A stretch of DNA of 18,597 nt from DAOSCP01 sp035379625 (GTDB taxonomy: Bacteria > Bacteroidota > Ignavibacteria > Ignavibacteriales > DAOSCP01), in NCBI GenBank assembly GCA_035379625.1, contig DAOSVM010000042.1, forward strand, positions 1-18,597, read 5' to 3'. Both the position numbers and the translations under genes were made by a program. The notes under the pieces were generated by a model. That model worked only from the letters and a program-made list of their open reading frames with translations. It was not told the origin of the DNA and did no database searches. Positions 15,966 through 18,597 of this stretch are shown here, piece by piece (within the stretch, counting starts at the first letter, position 1; every line of letters begins with the position of its first letter).

Positions 15966-15996
15966 TAAAAATAAAGAAATTTTTCTAAAAATCAAA
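15966..15996 (-). promoter_or_regulatory. Candidate Bacteroidota-type promoter for rpmH
   Basis: On the minus strand TTTG (15996-15993) is followed after exactly 19 nt by TATTTTTA (15973-15966). This is close to the Bacteroidota consensus TTTG-N19-TAnnTTTG, with one mismatch in the -7 box. It would give a leader of roughly 25-30 nt before the rpmH ATG. The spacing is right, but AT-rich sequence makes chance matches common. Confidence 0.42.
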
Positions 15997-16011
15997 AAAT
16001 ATTATTACAAA

Positions 16012-16230
16012 TTATTCAATTTTTCTAATATTTTCAACAAAATAATCTAAATCGGCCAAATCCTCTTTAATTTTATCAATTTCTTTTAATTCACTTTTGT
16101 CCTCAATAATAATAAATTTATCGGATAAATTAACATCAGTAACTTCTACAGAATATTTTTCGAATATTTTTTTAATTTTCATAACACAATGATTACATGA
16201 CATATTAGGTATTTCTAATTGATATTTCAT
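16012..16230 (-). CDS. copZ: CopZ-like copper chaperone (HMA domain)
   Basis: A 72-residue single heavy-metal-associated domain. The Cu(I) site is Cys12 and Cys15 in NMSCNHC, and the rest fits a ferredoxin-like beta-alpha-beta fold (VTDVNLSDKFIIIED, then a helix and YFVENI). It should carry Cu(I) in the cytoplasm to the ATPase encoded just upstream. Its ATG overlaps the ATPase stop as ATGA, and GAGGAG lies 7 nt before it, so the two are co-translated. The symbol rests on context and the motif; a general HMA protein is the alternative. Confidence 0.88.
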   Translation of the reverse strand: MKYQLEIPNMSCNHCVMKIKKIFEKYSVEVTDVNLSDKFIIIEDKSELKEIDKIKEDLADLDYFVENIRKIE

Positions 16231-18395
16231 AATACTTCTCCTCTAAACTTATTTAATGATAATGAAAAAAGAACAATTGATATTGAACTAATAGCCATAA
16301 ATAATGCTGATATTCCTGGTGATATTGTTATTCTAATATAATTATAAAACACCCCTGATGCAATAGGAATTAGTATAATATTATATATCATTGCCCAAAA
16401 TAAATTAATCTTTATTTGAAAAAATATCCTATTTAACAATTTGTCAAGTAATATTAAAGATTTTAGGCTTTTATTTAGTAATATAATATCACCTGCTTCT
16501 TTAGCTATATCAGTACTATTGGAAACTGCTATACCTAGTTTAGCTTCTGTTAATGCAAGGATATCATTTATTCCATCACCAATAAACATTGTATTTTTAC
16601 CTTCTTGATTCAATTTTTCAATCAATTTTTTTTTATCGTTTGGTAATAATTCTCCATAATAATTGCAAACATTTAGTTTCCTAGCTATAGTTTCTACAGT
16701 TTTCTTATTATCACCTGATAAAATATAAATAGCTTTTTCTTTTGATTTAAAATATTCAATTATTTCTCTGGCCTCTTCCTTTATTTTATCACGAATATCA
16801 AAAAATGCCAATAGTTCTTTATCTGTAAAAAGAAAAACTGGAGATCCACCCTGTTCAATTATATTTTGATATAATAATTTTTGTTCACTATTTAAATAAA
16901 TTTCATTTTCTAATAAATAATTAAAAGAGCCAATATAATATTTTTTATCATCTACAATTGCGTTTAATCCTTTGCCTGGGATTTCATGAAATTCACTTAT
17001 TGGTAATTGATTATTAGAACTATGCTTTTGAGCTTGCTCAATAATTGCAGAGGCAAATGTGTGATTTGAATTAATTTCTAAATTATATGCAATTTGTAAT
17101 AAATTTTCGTGACTACCTTTTACTATATATAATTTTTCAACATTTGGAATACCATATGTCAAAGTTCCTGTTTTATCAAAAATTAATGTATCAATATCAA
17201 CATATCTTTCAACCGTTTCGATATTTTTAATTAAAAAACCATATTTTGCTGCTATCCCAAAGCCTACCGATATTGCTGTTGGTGTTGCTAAAGCCAGAGC
17301 ACAAGGACATGCAATTACAAGAACGGAAATTGCTGAACTTAATGAAAAAGCCAATGAATTATTTAATACAAGAAAGTTTATTATAAATGAAAATATAGCT
17401 ATTAAAGAAACAATTGGTAAAAATATTTTAGAAATTTTATCAACTAATTTATGATATTGTGTTTTACCTATCTGAGCGTTTTCTAAAATTTCTATAATTT
17501 CACCAATAATACTTTTTTCACCTATTTTATCAACTTTTACTATTAAATATCCATTTTGATTTATAGAACCAGCATAAACATAATCATTTACTGTCTTTGA
17601 TTTATCAAAAGGTTCTCCGGTTATTGATGCTTCATTTACAACTGAATTCCCTTCAACTACAAAGCCATCCACTGGTATAATATTTCCAGGTAAAATTTTT
17701 ATGTAATCATCTTTATTAACTAATTTTAAATCAGTTTCAACAAATTGATCATTAACTTTTTTTAATACTCTTTCTGGTATCATTTTTTTTAATTTATTCA
17801 GGACGAGATTAGTATTTTTTTTAGCGTTATTTTCAATAAATTTTCCTATTCTTAAAAATGCTGCAAGCATAATAGCAGTATCGTAGTATTCATAATCGAT
17901 ATGATAAAAAGTACCTAGTAGTGAAGATGCAAAAGATACAAAGATCCCAGTCGCATACATTACATCCATATTCAGGTTATAATTTTTTATATTTTTATAA
18001 GCATTAATAAAAATATCTTTTGATAAAAAAAGTAAAATTAGAAATGTTATTATTGGATAGAAGTAATAGAATTTATGATGAACATAATCAAAATTCATAC
18101 TTAACATCATTAGAATTGAAATAACCAAAGACACTATAGGAAAAATTAAAGCATTCTTTTTTACTGGAAATTCACTTTCAACGTCAATCTTGGCACCGTA
18201 CCCAACATCTTCTATATTTTGAATAATATCATTAATTGAAACTTTGTTATTATCAAATTCGACTGATGCAGTTTCGCTGGTAAGATTTATATTAATTTTG
18301 TAAACTCCTTCTAATTTGTTCAATTTTTTTTCTATAGTTCTTACACACATAGAACAGGTCATTCCTGTTATTTTAATTTTTTTTATTTCTTGCAT
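16227..18395 (-). CDS. copA: Cu(I)-exporting P1B-type ATPase
   Basis: A 722-residue integral membrane pump that exports Cu(I) using ATP. In order: an N-terminal HMA domain with Cys14/Cys17 in GMTCSMC; membrane helices about 83-182; an actuator domain with TGE (259-261); the transport motif Cys363-Pro-Cys365; the phosphorylation site Asp407 in DKTGTLT; a nucleotide-binding domain; GDGIND; and C-terminal helices with IYN and MAISS, the two signatures that mark the Cu(I) subgroup P1B-1. The usual HP pair of the nucleotide domain is His445-Thr446, so Pro is replaced. The ATG is preceded by GAGG. It overlaps the CopZ-like gene by 4 nt. A CcoI/FixI role in oxidase assembly is possible, but the adjacent chaperone favours detoxification. 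Confidence 0.95.
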   Translation of the reverse strand: MQEIKKIKITGMTCSMCVRTIEKKLNKLEGVYKININLTSETASVEFDNNKVSINDIIQNIEDVGYGAKIDVESEFPVKKNALIFPIVSLVISILMMLSMNFDYVHHKFYYFYPIITFLILLFLSKDIFINAYKNIKNYNLNMDVMYATGIFVSFASSLLGTFYHIDYEYYDTAIMLAAFLRIGKFIENNAKKNTNLVLNKLKKMIPERVLKKVNDQFVETDLKLVNKDDYIKILPGNIIPVDGFVVEGNSVVNEASITGEPFDKSKTVNDYVYAGSINQNGYLIVKVDKIGEKSIIGEIIEILENAQIGKTQYHKLVDKISKIFLPIVSLIAIFSFIINFLVLNNSLAFSLSSAISVLVIACPCALALATPTAISVGFGIAAKYGFLIKNIETVERYVDIDTLIFDKTGTLTYGIPNVEKLYIVKGSHENLLQIAYNLEINSNHTFASAIIEQAQKHSSNNQLPISEFHEIPGKGLNAIVDDKKYYIGSFNYLLENEIYLNSEQKLLYQNIIEQGGSPVFLFTDKELLAFFDIRDKIKEEAREIIEYFKSKEKAIYILSGDNKKTVETIARKLNVCNYYGELLPNDKKKLIEKLNQEGKNTMFIGDGINDILALTEAKLGIAVSNSTDIAKEAGDIILLNKSLKSLILLDKLLNRIFFQIKINLFWAMIYNIILIPIASGVFYNYIRITISPGISALFMAISSISIVLFSLSLNKFRGEVL

Positions 18396-18411
18396 ATTTC
18401 CTCACAAAATA

Positions 18412-18438
18412 AAAAAGCTGTAGTAATAACAGCTTTTT
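18412..18438 (-). terminator. Rho-independent terminator after pgi
   Basis: AAAAAGCTGT (18412-18421) and ACAGCTTTTT (18429-18438) form a 10 bp stem with a 7 nt loop, ending on the minus strand in a run of six Ts. It lies 12 bases past the pgi stop and should end that transcript. The stem finishes 16 nt before the copA start codon. Confidence 0.88.
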
Positions 18439-18450
18439 ATTAAATTAAAT

Positions 18451-18597
18451 TTATTTTTTTCTCATTTCTTTGAAAGCATTTATTAATCCATTTGTTGAAA
18501 CATAATGTGATGTTATAGGTTCATCATTTTGTAGCTCAGGTAATATCTTGTTAGCTAATTGTTTACCAAGTTCAACACCCCATTGATCAAAACTAAA
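18451..18597 (-). CDS. pgi: Glucose-6-phosphate isomerase, C-terminal fragment (5' part outside window)
   Basis: The last 48 residues are visible; the gene enters from the right edge. SFDQWGVELGKQLANKILPE followed by STNGLINAFKEMRKK is the conserved C-terminus of Pgi, including the FDQWGVELGK signature. The enzyme interconverts glucose 6-phosphate and fructose 6-phosphate in glycolysis and gluconeogenesis. It ends at TAA, with its own terminator just downstream, so copA is probably a separate transcription unit. Confidence 0.93.
   Translation of the reverse strand, partial: FSFDQWGVELGKQLANKILPELQNDEPITSHYVSTNGLINAFKEMRKK

Noticed and set aside
15780..16011. Possible replication origin next to rpmH
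   Set aside because: dnaA is not adjacent (a copper chaperone gene is), and no DnaA-box cluster is visible in the 79 bp gap.

Overview
This is an AT-rich bacterial window, probably from the Bacteroidota/Chlorobiota/Ignavibacteria side of the FCB group. Three things suggest this: a patatin fused to a BamA-type barrel, an outer-membrane protein of the kind common in Bacteroidota, and an intact rpmH-rnpA-yidD-yidC block. The placement is an inference. Coding density is very high, and no gene-free stretch exceeds 300 bases. I see no tRNA, rRNA, CRISPR array, insertion sequence or phage gene.

Layout. (1) Positions 1-224 (-) hold the start of a STAS-domain protein. It is divergent from a 1244-residue hybrid histidine kinase at 311-4045 (+), which carries PAS, HisKA, HATPase, receiver and HPt modules. 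(2) Positions 8947-4038 (-) form a tightly packed six-gene run with 1-3 nt gaps or 1-8 nt overlaps. In order of transcription these are pdxJ (vitamin B6 synthesis), a 105-residue HD-GYP-N-terminus-like protein, an HDOD/HD protein with a TTG start, a GAF-PAS sensor whose histidine-kinase core is degenerate, a TIGR02757/DUF2400 protein, and a cysteine-containing uncharacterised protein. (3) Positions 9101-10585 (+) encode an outer-membrane beta-barrel protein, whose stop codon abuts that of the convergent patatin/POTRA/barrel fusion at 13249-10586 (-). (4) Positions 15932-13316 (-) are the conserved rpmH, rnpA, yidD, yidC block (ribosomal protein L34, RNase P protein, membrane-insertion factors). 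It ends in a strong hairpin terminator just before the patatin gene. (5) Positions 18395-16012 (-) are a Cu(I)-exporting P-type ATPase and a copper chaperone overlapping by ATGA. (6) Positions 18597-18451 (-) are the C-terminus of glucose-6-phosphate isomerase, followed by its terminator.

Most of the window is housekeeping. The most interesting part is the pdxJ-led operon. It places a core metabolic gene upstream of a split HD-domain module, a pseudo-histidine kinase (phosphoacceptor His replaced by Arg) and two poorly characterised proteins that are translationally coupled to each other. The neighbouring STAS protein also lacks the usual phosphoserine. Both point to signalling by non-phosphorylated scaffolds, but this is inferred from sequence alone.
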